Of a stretch of 64,000 bases of DNA, positions 9,603 to 18,553 are shown one piece after another. The position numbers and the translations under genes are program-made. Each line of letters begins with the position of its first letter. The stretch's first letter is position 1. The notes below the pieces were generated by a model. That model worked only from the letters and a program-made list of their open reading frames with translations. It ran no database searches and was not told the DNA's origin. The stretch comes from Methanosarcina sp. DH2 (GTDB taxonomy: Archaea; Halobacteriota; Methanosarcinia; Methanosarcinales; Methanosarcinaceae). The stretch is taken from the NCBI RefSeq assembly GCF_020804225.1, contig NZ_WJBI01000016.1, positions 62,081 to 126,080 on the forward strand, written 5' to 3'.

Positions 9603-9778
9603 TGAAAAAAGATGGGAATGGGGGGATAAAATGCTTCCCCCATTAATCGCTCTTTGAGTATATGTCTGGATGTATAAGGCTATTTTTACCTTAATTTACA
9701 TCCTTAACTTAATTCTGTTTATCTTAATTCAACCGACCTTAGCTTTTACTGAATTTTCAATAAATTTTCAATGAACTT

Positions 9779-10756
9779 TCACTGATCAGTAATTCCGGCT
9801 GTGGTGACTGCAACGACAGCTTCCCCTTCTGGCAGGTTGGGTGAGTCTACCAGGCGGATAATTCTCTTTTCTCCTTTGGACTTCCGCAGGTAAAGCCTGA
9901 AAGTTGCCGTGTGCCCGACTATATGCCCTCCGACAGGCCTTGTGGGATCACCGAAGAAGGCATCGGGTTTTGACATTACCTGGTTTGTTACAATTATACA
10001 GGCATTGAATAAGTCCCCGAAACGAAGCAAGCCGTGCATGTGTTTATTGAGTTTCTGCTGTCTGTCTGCCAGAGTTCCCCTTCCTACATATTCAGCCCTG
10101 AAGTGAGCCATAAGAGAGTCAACTATCAGCAGGCGAACAGGTTTGCCCATTTCCCTTAGCTCGTTTGCCAGGTCGGTTGCAGAGTCTACAAGAAGTATCT
10201 GGTGATTGGAATTGTATGCTCTGGCGACATGGATATTCTGCAGAAATTCTTCAGGATTAAGTTCCATTCCGTACTTCTCGGAAAGCCCCTTTACCATCTG
10301 GGTAATCCTTTCCGGCCTGAAGGTGTTTTCAGTGTCGATTATAATGACGGAACCGCCGAGGCCCCCGTGTTCCTTGTCCATCTGGACGTTCACTGCGAGC
10401 TGGTGAGCCACCTGGGTCTTTCCGGAACCGAATTCTCCATACAGTTCGGTAATAGCCTGTGTTTCTATGCCCCCGCCCATCATTTCGTCAAATTCCGTAC
10501 AACCGGTAGTCAGTTTGCCTACCATTTTCCTTCTTTCAAGCACAATATCTCCGGTCTCAAATCCCCCAATATCAGCAGCCTGTCTTGCAGCATTGATGAT
10601 TTTTGCGGCAGTTGATTCCCCAATCTCGGCTGTATTTGCAAGTTCAGCAGGCGAGGCTACCGCCACTGCTTCAATGGTATTAAATCCGGCTTCTTTGAGT
10701 TTTTCTGCAGTTGCAGGGCCAACTCCTGGCAGATCTTCAAGTGCTATTTCGCTCAT
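9779..10756 (-). CDS. radA: DNA repair and recombination protein RadA
   Basis: The 325-aa product is archaeal recombinase RadA, the RecA/Rad51 homologue that forms filaments on single-stranded DNA and catalyses strand exchange. It has an N-terminal helix-hairpin-helix domain ([20 protein letters not shown]), Walker [10 protein letters not shown] near residue 105, Walker B LLIVDSL, and loop L1/L2 segments ([28 protein letters not shown]). Length is normal. The start at 10756 is chosen over an in-frame extension to 10810 because AGGAG lies 7 bases before it and the family begins there. No intein is present. Confidence 0.97.
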   Translation of the reverse strand: MSEIALEDLPGVGPATAEKLKEAGFNTIEAVAVASPAELANTAEIGESTAAKIINAARQAADIGGFETGDIVLERRKMVGKLTTGCTEFDEMMGGGIETQAITELYGEFGSGKTQVAHQLAVNVQMDKEHGGLGGSVIIIDTENTFRPERITQMVKGLSEKYGMELNPEEFLQNIHVARAYNSNHQILLVDSATDLANELREMGKPVRLLIVDSLMAHFRAEYVGRGTLADRQQKLNKHMHGLLRFGDLFNACIIVTNQVMSKPDAFFGDPTRPVGGHIVGHTATFRLYLRKSKGEKRIIRLVDSPNLPEGEAVVAVTTAGITDQ

Positions 10757-10820
10757 TACAAATTCTCCTGGATGCACATGTTTGTATAAGGTGCATAACG
10801 GTGGCTTCACTATGTTTCAC

Positions 10821-10831
10821 AGGTATATATA
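10821..10831 (-). promoter_or_regulatory. Likely TATA box of radA
   Basis: On the minus strand the sequence reads AGATATATATACC. It sits about 70 bases upstream of the radA start, so transcription would begin near 10800 and leave a leader of about 45 bases. Assigned by sequence resemblance and position only. Confidence 0.4.
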
Positions 10832-11042
10832 TCTAGAGGAGGCGGAGTGAAAGTATTCAGAAGAGCCTGTAGAACGAAGTCAGAACGTTACAGAACCTGG
10901 CAAAAAGGAGGAGAAATAAGAGGTCTTTTCCGACAGCTACACTTACAAAAAAAAGGAGAAAAAATGAAGAAATTTTCTAGAAATTCTCTGGAAAACCGAA
11001 AAAAACCAAAACTTCTTTTTACTTAGTAGATTATCACCCATC

Positions 11043-11507
11043 ATGCCAAAAGTCGCCGTAGGCGGTACGTTTCAGTATCTTCATGACGGACACGCCAAAC
11101 TAATTGAAAAAGCTTTTGAGATAGCAGGGAGCGGAAAAGTCCACATAGGGCTTACTTCGGACGAAATGTTGCGAAAAAGCCACGATGTAGACAGTTATGA
11201 AAACAGGAGGTTCCGGCTGCTTGAATACATAAAAGAAATGGGGATTCCGGAAGAAAAATATGAAGTCACCAGTCTGAATGATCCCTGCGGCCCAACTCTG
11301 GAAGAGGATTTCGACTACATAATTGTCTCCCCTGAGACCTATCCGGTCGCCCTTAAGATTAACAGCATCAGAGAGAAAAAAGAAAAGAAACCTCTGGAAA
11401 TTGTATACGTCGAATATGTGATGGCTGAAGACGGAACCCCGATTTCTTCTACGAGGATTGCACAAGGAGAAATTGACAGGCACGGAAGGTTAAAAAAAGA
11501 GGCTTGA
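11043..11507 (+). CDS. coaD: Pantetheine-phosphate adenylyltransferase, archaeal type
   Basis: The 154-aa enzyme transfers AMP from ATP to 4'-phosphopantetheine to make dephospho-CoA, the fourth step of CoA synthesis. It is the archaeal/eukaryotic-like PPAT (COG1019), not bacterial CoaD. The nucleotidyltransferase motif appears as VGGTFQYLHDGHAKLIEKAF (T/HxGH variant HDGH) and the second motif as PISSTRI (ISSTxI). Length matches the family. It is transcribed divergently from radA. No strong ribosome binding site is visible. Confidence 0.93.
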   Translation: MPKVAVGGTFQYLHDGHAKLIEKAFEIAGSGKVHIGLTSDEMLRKSHDVDSYENRRFRLLEYIKEMGIPEEKYEVTSLNDPCGPTLEEDFDYIIVSPETYPVALKINSIREKKEKKPLEIVYVEYVMAEDGTPISSTRIAQGEIDRHGRLKKEA

Positions 11508-11616
11508 AAAATAGGTTCGAATCCTGAAATACCTGTAATTTTCCGGAAACCCCCTCTTCAATAGGTATAAATCAGGACACAATCATAAAGTGAAGACACA
11601 ATTATAAAGTGATTAC

Positions 11617-11949
11617 ATGCCCAGAGAATTTACAGAAAAAGATATCGAGATTTTTAATAAGCTCGCCCCGGAAGCAGGAGGAAAAACGATGTCAAGGGAA
11701 GCAGGACATCATTTCCCCTTTATACTGCGTCCGGTCTCACACAAATTTGCCGAATCTCCTGAAGACTTCAGGGAAAGGCTCGAAAGGTTGAACGCGGATG
11801 AACTTGACTATCTTGTAGGGCTCGCCCTTGAAGGAAAAGAGGATGTCCAGTCTCTTGACGAGGACCTTGAAGAACTGGTTGCGGTAGTCACAGAAAAAGT
11901 GTCTCCTGAAAGGGCAAAGCAATTAAAGGATTTTGTGGGAATTTTCTAA
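11617..11949 (+). CDS. Conserved hypothetical protein, 110 aa
   Basis: The protein starts MPREFTEKDIEIFNKL and is mostly helical and acidic, with no membrane segment. The N-terminal part (FTEKDIEIFNKLAPEAGGKT, HHFPFILRPVSHKFA) precedes a helical part (RLERLNADELDYLVGLALEG) rich in Glu/Leu. No known domain is recognised; it looks like a small archaeal protein of unknown function. It may share a transcript with coaD, 109 bases upstream, and is followed by a tandem repeat before the endonuclease-like gene. Confidence 0.7.
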   Translation: MPREFTEKDIEIFNKLAPEAGGKTMSREAGHHFPFILRPVSHKFAESPEDFRERLERLNADELDYLVGLALEGKEDVQSLDEDLEELVAVVTEKVSPERAKQLKDFVGIF

Positions 11950-11976
11950 ACAGATGAAAATATTTTAAAGTCTTTC

Positions 11977-12080
11977 TGGAAAAAGGGTATCCTGAAAAAA
12001 GGTATCCTGAAAAAAGGTATCCTGAAAAAAGGTATCCTGGAAAAAGGTACCCTGGAAAAAGGTACCCTGAAAAGAAGGCA
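11977..12080. repeat. Tandem repeat, 16-bp unit (aaaaaaggtatcctga), about 7 copies
   Basis: Near-identical units of 16 bases fill the gap between the 110-aa gene and the endonuclease IV-like gene. The later copies drift from ggtatcctg to ggtaccctg. It ends about 37 bases before the next start codon. Confidence 0.85.
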
Positions 12081-12117
12081 CTCTAAAAAAGAGAAATAAA
12101 GAGCAATTTTGAAAAAC

Positions 12118-12951
12118 ATGTCATCAGAAAAACTTATTTTTGGGACTGCAGGGGTTCCCAGAAGCACAAAAGCCAGCAACAGTACCGCAGGAATTGCGCG
12201 TGTCAGAGAACTGGGTCTCGACTGCATGGAACTGGAGTTCGTGCAGGGAGTACGTATGGGTGAAAAAGGGGCAGGAAATGTTCTGGAAACAGCCAGAAAA
12301 GAAAACATAGCCCTGAGTGTACATGCGCCTTATTACATCAACCTGAACTCCCCGGAAGAAGAGAAATTAAAAGCCAGCATGGAAAGGATCTATCAGGCTG
12401 CAAGGATAGGCAGCCTCTGCGGAGCAGAGTCAATAATACTGCATGCAGCCTTTTACCAGAAGAGCAGCAAACAGGCTGTCTATGAAAATGTCTCAAAAGC
12501 CCTCAGAGAGCTCACAGGGCAGCTCAGAGATGAAGGGATACCCGCAGTCCTTCGCCCGGAGACTATGGGCAAACGTACGCAGTTTGGAACCCTTGAGGAA
12601 GTGATTGCCTTAAGCGAAGAAATCGAAGGGGTTATGCCCTGTCTGGACTTTTCCCATATGCATGCAAGAGAAGGAAAGGAAAATTCCTATCCGGAATTTA
12701 TGGCAATTCTTTCGAAAGTAGAGGATGCTCTTGGAAAGGAAGGACTTACAAACATGCACATGCACGTGTCGGGAATAGAATATGACAGGAATGGGGAAAA
12801 AAGACATCTGACCCTTAAAGAATCAGACTTTAATTATCCTGAACTTTTAAAAGCCCTTAAAGAATTCGAGGTTCGGGGACGGGTCATTTGCGAAAGCCCG
12901 ATCCTGGAAGAAGATGCGCTTCTGCTAAAGAAGACTTACATGGAACTATAA
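12118..12951 (+). CDS. Endonuclease IV-like TIM-barrel protein (AP endonuclease family 2)
   Basis: The 277-aa protein has the xylose isomerase-like/AP endonuclease 2 barrel fold. Metal-ligand-like positions are visible in order: MELEFVQG, LSVHAPYYINLNSP (His), IILHAAFY (His), LRPETMGK (Glu), PCLDFSHMHAREG (Asp/His), MHMHVSG (His), ICESP (Glu). This pattern matches Nfo (COG0648), which cuts DNA at abasic sites using three Zn ions. A shortened, archaeal version is also possible with another substrate. The ATG at 12118 is chosen; a TTG at 12109 is in frame. Weak GAG-type ribosome binding site. Confidence 0.8.
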   Translation: MSSEKLIFGTAGVPRSTKASNSTAGIARVRELGLDCMELEFVQGVRMGEKGAGNVLETARKENIALSVHAPYYINLNSPEEEKLKASMERIYQAARIGSLCGAESIILHAAFYQKSSKQAVYENVSKALRELTGQLRDEGIPAVLRPETMGKRTQFGTLEEVIALSEEIEGVMPCLDFSHMHAREGKENSYPEFMAILSKVEDALGKEGLTNMHMHVSGIEYDRNGEKRHLTLKESDFNYPELLKALKEFEVRGRVICESPILEEDALLLKKTYMEL

Positions 12952-13091
12952 TGTTATAATTCTTAGCTGATAAGTTTATAAGGTTTACCTGGCACTCACA
13001 ATCCAAACAAAAAAGGATCTGATGGCCGGGGTAAAAGTAAAACCCACAGCAGGTTATAATACTTTTCAGATAGACTCTTAGTCTAATCTAT

Positions 13092-14132
13092 TCACTGATC
13101 CTTCTTTTCTGCATTAAATTGATTGATACCTTTTGCTGTATTCTTAAGCAGCTTGAAAGCAAGGTCCGGATCAGGCCAGAATGCCAGCCCACAGTCCGGA
13201 TTCGCATACTTTATGCGATCTCCAAGAATGGAAAAAGCCGTTTCAAGCCTCTTTTTTATAATATCTGGAGTCTCTAACTCAGTCACTATTTTTTGCACGT
13301 ACTCCTTTTCCTTCCAGGCATTAATTCCGTACTTTTCATTGATAATACTTATAAGACTGAAAATGTCGGTTCTTGATACTCCGACTCCTACATAAGTATT
13401 TGAATCCTCCAGTACTTTTCGGTCCAGAAGATCAAGATAGGAAGGAGTTCCCGCATACTCAAATCCTATGACATTGATAGGGGTCTCACATATAAGCTTA
13501 TACTTCAATGGGGAATATACATGAATCTCCATATCCGCTCCCTGTTGCCGAGCATAGGTAGAGGCAACCGTAAGAGCCGATATGATGTCAGCGTCAGAAA
13601 ACTGAATCTTATCGTTTAATCCCAGGCTGATTTCATCCAGAGCTATAACTTTGATTTTGAAATTTTTTGCTGTTTTAAATGCCTGTTTAATGAATTTCTC
13701 AATATCCAGTGCAAGGATATGATATGCGTCCGCAAAAGCTGTTGCCCCGAAAGCCTGAAGATACATATCTGTAGGGCCTGCAATACAAACCCTAACTTCA
13801 AGAGTCTTTCCTGTCTCTTTTTTATATTTTTTTGCGACTTCATCGATTATTTCCAGCTCAAGGATCTTTGCATTCTCCTCTTTCAATACATAAGGCTCAT
13901 AACAGTTTTTTTCGTCTTTTATGATATCAAGAAACTGACCTATCATATCCCTAAACTGAGGATATGTGGGAACTTGCACTCCCACATTAATTTTTCTCTG
14001 GAAAGCCTCCCTTATTATTGAAAAGAGTTTTTCGTCTTCATTTCGATTTTCAGCTGCAGCCTTTATCCACTCCCTTGTGACACCTTCAGGTGTGGGAAGG
14101 CTGCCTTCATCGATAAAAATAATCTCCTGCAT
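13092..14132 (-). CDS. MetE/UROD-like methyltransferase fold protein with altered zinc site
   Basis: The 346-aa protein resembles the catalytic C-terminal half of cobalamin-independent methionine synthase (COG0620, core MetE), a TIM barrel that moves methyl groups to a zinc-bound thiol. NPDCGL (Cys314) and the Glu in VIGFEYAG (Glu225) align with zinc ligands, as does His204 in MEIHVYSPL. The second residue of the expected H-x-C pair is Tyr206 instead of Cys. No folate-binding N-terminal half is present, as in archaeal folate-independent enzymes. The methyl donor could be a corrinoid protein; methionine or coenzyme M related roles are both possible. It stands alone, with a long upstream spacer. 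Confidence 0.7.
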   Translation of the reverse strand: MQEIIFIDEGSLPTPEGVTREWIKAAAENRNEDEKLFSIIREAFQRKINVGVQVPTYPQFRDMIGQFLDIIKDEKNCYEPYVLKEENAKILELEIIDEVAKKYKKETGKTLEVRVCIAGPTDMYLQAFGATAFADAYHILALDIEKFIKQAFKTAKNFKIKVIALDEISLGLNDKIQFSDADIISALTVASTYARQQGADMEIHVYSPLKYKLICETPINVIGFEYAGTPSYLDLLDRKVLEDSNTYVGVGVSRTDIFSLISIINEKYGINAWKEKEYVQKIVTELETPDIIKKRLETAFSILGDRIKYANPDCGLAFWPDPDLAFKLLKNTAKGINQFNAEKKDQ

Positions 14133-14421
14133 ACCTGGTATTAAGAAAGGGGAGTTTTTATAGATTTTGAAATTGTTCTGGCATTACAATGTGAATTTTC
14201 TAAATTTTGCGCCGCTGACCACTAAAAAAGAAGTAGCAAACCAGTTTATGTTTGTTTAGATGTGATACACCTTTAAAGGTGACCTCTAATTAAAAAAGTG
14301 CCTGGAAGTAAGTAAATTACTTTTTTTTGTTTTAGCCCTGTTTTGTGATTTGATTATAATTTGTAAAAATGACTTACTGCCTATACTTTCTAATAGATAT
14401 AAGATTAAATATACCTTATAT

Positions 14422-14563
14422 GATTCAATACACATTTCAAACCCTGGCACTCTTGTGCCACTATGCTATACTAAAAAGTCATTTCGTTGATATAAGGTCA
14501 ATAAAATGTCCAATAATCAAACATTATTGTCTTATAGTGGCAGGGTTCGAAATGTGCATTCAA
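14422..14563. repeat. Imperfect long inverted repeat around 140 bp
   Basis: The left arm (14422-14465: attcaatacacatttc, aaaccctg, gccactat) reappears as reverse complement in the right arm (14534-14563). The left arm has about 10 extra bases that form their own small hairpin (TGGCAC-tctt-GTGCCA). The 70-base middle is AT-rich. It lies in the 486-base gap 14133-14618, which holds no convincing gene; a weak frame over it on the plus strand has no family resemblance. It may be a decayed small mobile element or a structured RNA. Confidence 0.5.
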
Positions 14564-14618
14564 GACAATATTCAAGGAAGTATTCTAGCAAATCCGGTTG
14601 AAAAGGAAATTCCATTAT

Positions 14619-14918
14619 TTATGGAATTCCACTCCAGCTGTATTGCTTGCCACTATACTTCTTCTCGCCTTTTGTATGCCAGTACTTTTTCAAGTATGAA
14701 TATTTTTCCTTATAAATCATTATCAAGTAGACTCCAGACAGGCCCACCAGAATGTAGACCAGCTTCGAGATGACTGATTTCTTCCCAAAAAGAGTTGCTA
14801 CCAGATCGAAGTTCAGGAGCCCTACAAGACCCCAGTTCAAAGCACCTATTATTACTAACAGTTTGGATAGAATCTTCATATTAGACTGATTCTTCTTTAC
14901 CAGACCTTTCGCATGCAT
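14619..14918 (-). CDS. DUF378 family small membrane protein
   Basis: The 99-aa protein has two membrane segments: SKLLVIIGALNWGLVGLLNF and the ISKLVYILVGLSGVYLIM stretch, with the INGALNWGLVGL-type motif that marks DUF378 (YuzA). Function is unknown. A charged tail (about 75-99) follows. The ATG at 14918 is chosen over a TTG at 14927, because the upstream GTGAGG is too close to the TTG; a later ATG at 14879 matches the domain start and is also possible. Confidence 0.75.
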   Translation of the reverse strand: MHAKGLVKKNQSNMKILSKLLVIIGALNWGLVGLLNFDLVATLFGKKSVISKLVYILVGLSGVYLIMIYKEKYSYLKKYWHTKGEKKYSGKQYSWSGIP

Positions 14919-14970
14919 CTTTACCAAACCTCACATGATAAAGCATTGAGAAAGGACAGATTGTTTTTTA

Positions 14971-15010
14971 ACTGGAAAATTTTTACTGGAAAATTTCTAC
15001 TGGAAAACTT
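14971..15010. repeat. 14-bp tandem repeat, three copies of actggaaaattt
   Basis: Three head-to-tail copies lie in the 318-base gap between the DUF378 and cbiO genes. The same gap has a run of aaagaa units at 15205-15238, just at the end of cbiO. No gene or other signal is seen in the gap. Confidence 0.75.
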
Positions 15011-15236
15011 CGGTCTTTTAATTCCCAATTCCCTGCCCTCTCAAACAATGTTGGAGCTAAGATATTATTAATTTATTCCTCAACCCGGCCAGATTTTTTT
15101 CTGGGGAGAAGTATACTCAAAAGGACTTGACGAGTGTTCAAAAGAAGCCAACGGGCATTCAAAAGAATCTAAAGAAAAATGGAAAATAAACAGAAAAATA
15201 GTTGCAAAAAGAAAAAGAAAAAGAAAAAGAAAAAAA

Positions 15237-16598
15237 TTATATTTTAAGCGCTCCAGACTTTTCATCGGTCTCTTCGAGCCACTTGCACCCGCCTTCCCTG
15301 TTAACCACACCCACGGTAAATTCTATCCCGCTTTTTTCCACATACTCGCGGGTTCTTTTCAGGGCATGGTCTACCATTCCGCCTGCTGTCAGGATAAGGC
15401 AGCGTTTTCCACAGAGTGCCATAAGGATCGACTTATCTATAACGCCTGTGGTAACATCCAGGCGGATCCCGTCCTGTTCTGCAAGAGTCTTGCTTTTCTT
15501 GCCCATTGCCCCCACGAAGGCAATTTCTCCTTCTGTAATGATTTGCCTGACTTCTGGCAGGGAATAATTGTCAGTATCGTAAAGTAGCACCCCACCGGCT
15601 TTAATACCTTTGCGCTTGAGCTCAACAATAGCCCTGCCGTCAGGGTGGATGTGCAGAACAGTTGCATTAATCGCTTCGTAAGGAGACTGAGTCGCATACT
15701 CCCCGTACATGACCCCGAGGTTCAGGTTATCACCTTCCCGGACTCCGGGAGGGACCTCAACCCACATCAGGTCGAGAGGCTTTAAAGTATTGACAAGGTC
15801 AGGTATGGTTTTAGGGGAGTTTTTGCCGTATGCGAGCCCTCTTCTCTCAATTTCATGATAAATCTCAAGGGTAGTTGGCTGGCGCAGACCTGCTTTTTTA
15901 AGAAGCTCCTGCTCTTTGAAGACCTCTGCAGGTGTCCCCTGCCCTATTAGTTTGCTGTTCGACATGAGGTACACATAGTCAGACCAGCGGTAAGCCAGAT
16001 CCACATCGTGGGTGGATATGATGATCGTACTGCCAAAGTGATTAAATTCGTTGAGCAGATCCATGATCTCGTCTGCTCCAACAGGATCAAGATTTGAAAG
16101 GGGCTCGTCAAGGATGATCACTTCAGGCTCCATAGCCATCACCCCCGCAATTGCAACCCTCTTTTTCTGCCCTCCGCTCAGGTGATGTGGAGGCTTGTCC
16201 TTCAGGCGGGAGAGCCCGACATGCTCAAGGGCATGCTGCACACAGGCATCGACTCTTTCTTTTGAATAACCCAGGTTTGCCGGCCCGAAAGCTACGTCCT
16301 GATACACTGTGGGGGCAAAGATCTGGTCATCGGAGTTCTGAAAAACGATTCCTACGGATTTCCGGATTTCCCTGAGGGACTTCGAATCATACTTAAAAGG
16401 TGCTCCATGGAAGAGGATTTCACCTTCTTGTGGCTTTAAGGTCCCGTTCAGGAGCAGGAAAAGAGTGGACTTCCCGGAGCCGTTCTGCCCTACAAAGGCA
16501 ATCTTTTTTCCTTTTTTGATCTCGATATTTATGCCCTGGACAGCTGCAGTCCCGTCCGGGTAGGTGTATTTAAGGCTCCTGGTCTCAAGAATAATCAT
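15237..16598 (-). CDS. cbiO: Cobalt ECF transporter ATPase CbiO with an extra C-terminal domain
   Basis: The 453-aa protein is the energy-coupling ATPase of the cobalt importer. Residues 1-~275 are a standard ABC ATPase: Walker [10 protein letters not shown] (37-45), Q-loop FQNSDDQIF, signature LSGGQKKR, Walker B VIILDEP and the switch His in ISTHD. Residues ~285-453 form an additional domain ([56 protein letters not shown]), which is not part of usual CbiO (about 280 aa) and is not assigned here. Last gene of cbiM-N-Q-O; it starts 11 bases after cbiQ. GAGGT lies before the ATG. Confidence 0.93.
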   Translation of the reverse strand: MIILETRSLKYTYPDGTAAVQGINIEIKKGKKIAFVGQNGSGKSTLFLLLNGTLKPQEGEILFHGAPFKYDSKSLREIRKSVGIVFQNSDDQIFAPTVYQDVAFGPANLGYSKERVDACVQHALEHVGLSRLKDKPPHHLSGGQKKRVAIAGVMAMEPEVIILDEPLSNLDPVGADEIMDLLNEFNHFGSTIIISTHDVDLAYRWSDYVYLMSNSKLIGQGTPAEVFKEQELLKKAGLRQPTTLEIYHEIERRGLAYGKNSPKTIPDLVNTLKPLDLMWVEVPPGVREGDNLNLGVMYGEYATQSPYEAINATVLHIHPDGRAIVELKRKGIKAGGVLLYDTDNYSLPEVRQIITEGEIAFVGAMGKKSKTLAEQDGIRLDVTTGVIDKSILMALCGKRCLILTAGGMVDHALKRTREYVEKSGIEFTVGVVNREGGCKWLEETDEKSGALKI

Positions 16599-16609
16599 AA
16601 TCTTTTACC

Positions 16610-17392
16610 TCAAACAATGGATATGTTTTTTGTAAAATAAAAAAGTGCAAGAGCTGAAAGGAAATAAGCAGAAGTTAGCAGAAGTTCTACTGCCCTTACC
16701 GGCCTGTTTACTTCGAAGAGGGTCATTTTTCCGTCGTAACACCTGGAATTCATCGCAAGAAAGAGTTTGTCTCCCTGCTCCCAGGACCTTATAAAAAGTG
16801 TACTTCCAAGCATGCCAATTGAACTGAGGGAGCGCCTGAAGTTGGAGTAGCCTAACCTTACAGTCTGGGCATACTTAATAGACATAGCCATATCCAGGAA
16901 AACAAAGATGTACCGGTAAATCAGCATGGAAAGCTCTATAAGTGATTCCGGAAGCCTGGAAGCCTTGAGCACGGCAAAAAGTTCTATCATTGGAGTTGTA
17001 AGCGAAAGGAAGTAAAGGCAGCACATCCCGCTTAAGGACCGTGAAAGCACGAGGAGAGCAAGCTCAAGCCCGTCTGCCTTTACCGAGAAAGGATAACCTG
17101 CAAGTTCAAAGGACAGGATCTCCTGCCCTGATCCGGAGAAGAAGGCTATGATAACCACACCCGTAAATGCAAAACCTACAGGGGCGAGCAGGAGTTTCAG
17201 GTATAATTTAAGTGGAGCCCTGCCGAGAGCAACTGTTGTAAAGCTCATGCACAGGGCTATGAAAAGAGGAGTTATAGGGGAAGTGGATGAAACTCCTACA
17301 AGCAGCCCGAAAAGAACTATTGTCAGCTTTAACCAGTTGTTTTTGTGCCTGAGAGGGCTCATAAGGGCGTAATCGTCAAGGATATTGGTCAT
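16610..17392 (-). CDS. cbiQ: Cobalt ECF transporter T component CbiQ
   Basis: The 260-aa integral membrane protein couples the ATPase to the substrate-binding parts of the cobalt importer. It has about five hydrophobic segments (LTIVLFGLLVGVSSTSPITP, LLLAPVGFAFTGVVIIAFF, LELALLVLSRSLSGMCCLYF, LSMLIYRYIFVFLDMAM, VELLLTSAYFLSALALFYF). The coupling motif of the family, A-R-G type, is represented in the region RLGYSNFRRSLSSIGM. It is 115 bases after cbiN. Confidence 0.93.
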   Translation of the reverse strand: MTNILDDYALMSPLRHKNNWLKLTIVLFGLLVGVSSTSPITPLFIALCMSFTTVALGRAPLKLYLKLLLAPVGFAFTGVVIIAFFSGSGQEILSFELAGYPFSVKADGLELALLVLSRSLSGMCCLYFLSLTTPMIELFAVLKASRLPESLIELSMLIYRYIFVFLDMAMSIKYAQTVRLGYSNFRRSLSSIGMLGSTLFIRSWEQGDKLFLAMNSRCYDGKMTLFEVNRPVRAVELLLTSAYFLSALALFYFTKNISIV

Positions 17393-17507
17393 GTGGAGAA
17401 CCCGCAGATAGGTAAATGAAATCAGAAATCAAAGGTTAAAAATAAAAGGCAAAAGATAAAAACTTTCCTCCCTGGAAAGAAGGAGAATAAAAGGGCAGAA
17501 GAAGAAA

Positions 17508-17849
17508 TTATAGAGACTGTCGGTCGCCATCGGAATTACTTTTGTCTTTGTATCCAAGATCTTTTTTATAGCGGCTTTTAGCCCTGTAATAGCCAAGGAA
17601 GTAGCCGATAACCCCTGCACCGATAGCTGCCTGAAGGCCAAAGAGAAGACTTTCGATTTCCCCGCTTGGAGGCTCCCAAAAAGGTTCTGCATTTGGTTCG
17701 TAGGTTCCGCCAGTGATTTCGTTTATTACGTCTTCAGCCTGTCCGTCAGCTCCTCCATATTCAGCGTCCGTTGTGGACGACATATAAATGAACTGTACTG
17801 CAAAGATAAGGATAATTGCGAGTACGATAAGTTCCAGTTTTTTGCTCAT
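17508..17849 (-). CDS. cbiN: Cobalt transport protein CbiN
   Basis: The 113-aa protein has a membrane helix at each end (LIVLAIILIFAVQFIYMSS; LLFGLQAAIGAGVIGYFLG) and a short acidic extracytoplasmic loop between (AEYGGADGQAEDVINE, YEPNAEPFWEPPSGEIESL), exactly the CbiN arrangement. It is the auxiliary part of the Co2+ uptake complex. Its ATG overlaps the stop codon of cbiM by four bases, so the two are translationally coupled. Confidence 0.95.
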   Translation of the reverse strand: MSKKLELIVLAIILIFAVQFIYMSSTTDAEYGGADGQAEDVINEITGGTYEPNAEPFWEPPSGEIESLLFGLQAAIGAGVIGYFLGYYRAKSRYKKDLGYKDKSNSDGDRQSL

Positions 17850-18553
17850 GCGGAAGTCCCTCTCAGTTTTCTTACGACAGCATCTTCAAGAACTTTCATT
17901 TCAACCAGGATATCACTCTTGACATTGACCACATACTTGAAGAGCAGAGCACTGACAGCTCCTTCCATGATTGCAAGAGGCAGCTGGGTAATTGCAAAGA
18001 CTGCAGCAAATTTGCCGAATGAACTCATAAAGCCTGCAAAGGTGAGTGCTCCTCCTGCAGGATATGCAAGAGCAAGTTCTACAGAGGTGGTTACATAAGT
18101 TGCCCAGTCCCCAAAAGCTGTTGCAAGGAAAACCACGGCATAGAAATTGAGCTTTGTTTTCATCCCTGCCTTATAAACCAGGTATACTGCCACAGGGCCA
18201 ACGATGCCCATGGAAAAAACATTTGCTCCAAGGGTTGTAAATCCTCCATGCGCAAGGAAAAGTGCCTGGTATAAAAGCACGATAGTCCCGAGCACTGCAG
18301 ATATTGCCGGACCGAATATAATTGCTGCAATCCCGGTTCCTGTAGGATGAGAACAGCTTCCTGTTACCGAAGGCAGTTTAAGGGAAGATAGCACAAAAAT
18401 AAACGCACCTGCGACAGCAAGGAGAGGCAATATTTCGCGTTTTTCGTTCACCAGCCGATTCATTTTATGAATGCCATACAGTATCACTGGAATGGACACT
18501 GCAAACCAGGCCTGCCACCAGGGAGTCGGTAAAAAACCTTCCATTATATGCAT
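17846..18553 (-). CDS. cbiM: Cobalt transport protein CbiM (S component)
   Basis: The 235-aa membrane protein binds the cobalt ion. It begins MHIMEGFLP, the conserved N-terminus in which the amino group, His2 and a nearby His chelate the metal; this fixes the start at the ATG 18553, where GGTGATCCG precedes it. About six membrane segments follow. Later motifs (GSCSHPTGTG, HGGFTTLGANVFSMGIVGP) are typical of the family. First gene of the cobalt uptake operon, which supplies the metal for corrinoids used in methanogenesis. Confidence 0.96.
   Translation of the reverse strand: MHIMEGFLPTPWWQAWFAVSIPVILYGIHKMNRLVNEKREILPLLAVAGAFIFVLSSLKLPSVTGSCSHPTGTGIAAIIFGPAISAVLGTIVLLYQALFLAHGGFTTLGANVFSMGIVGPVAVYLVYKAGMKTKLNFYAVVFLATAFGDWATYVTTSVELALAYPAGGALTFAGFMSSFGKFAAVFAITQLPLAIMEGAVSALLFKYVVNVKSDILVEMKVLEDAVVRKLRGTSA

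Noticed and set aside
11512..11522. GGTTCGAATCC, which resembles a tRNA T-loop
   Set aside because: No acceptor or anticodon arm can be formed around it; the upstream bases are coding sequence of coaD.
14369..14773. Plus-strand open frame of 134 codons covering the inverted repeat
   Set aside because: It overlaps the better-supported DUF378 gene on the other strand, has no ribosome binding site and no recognisable domain.
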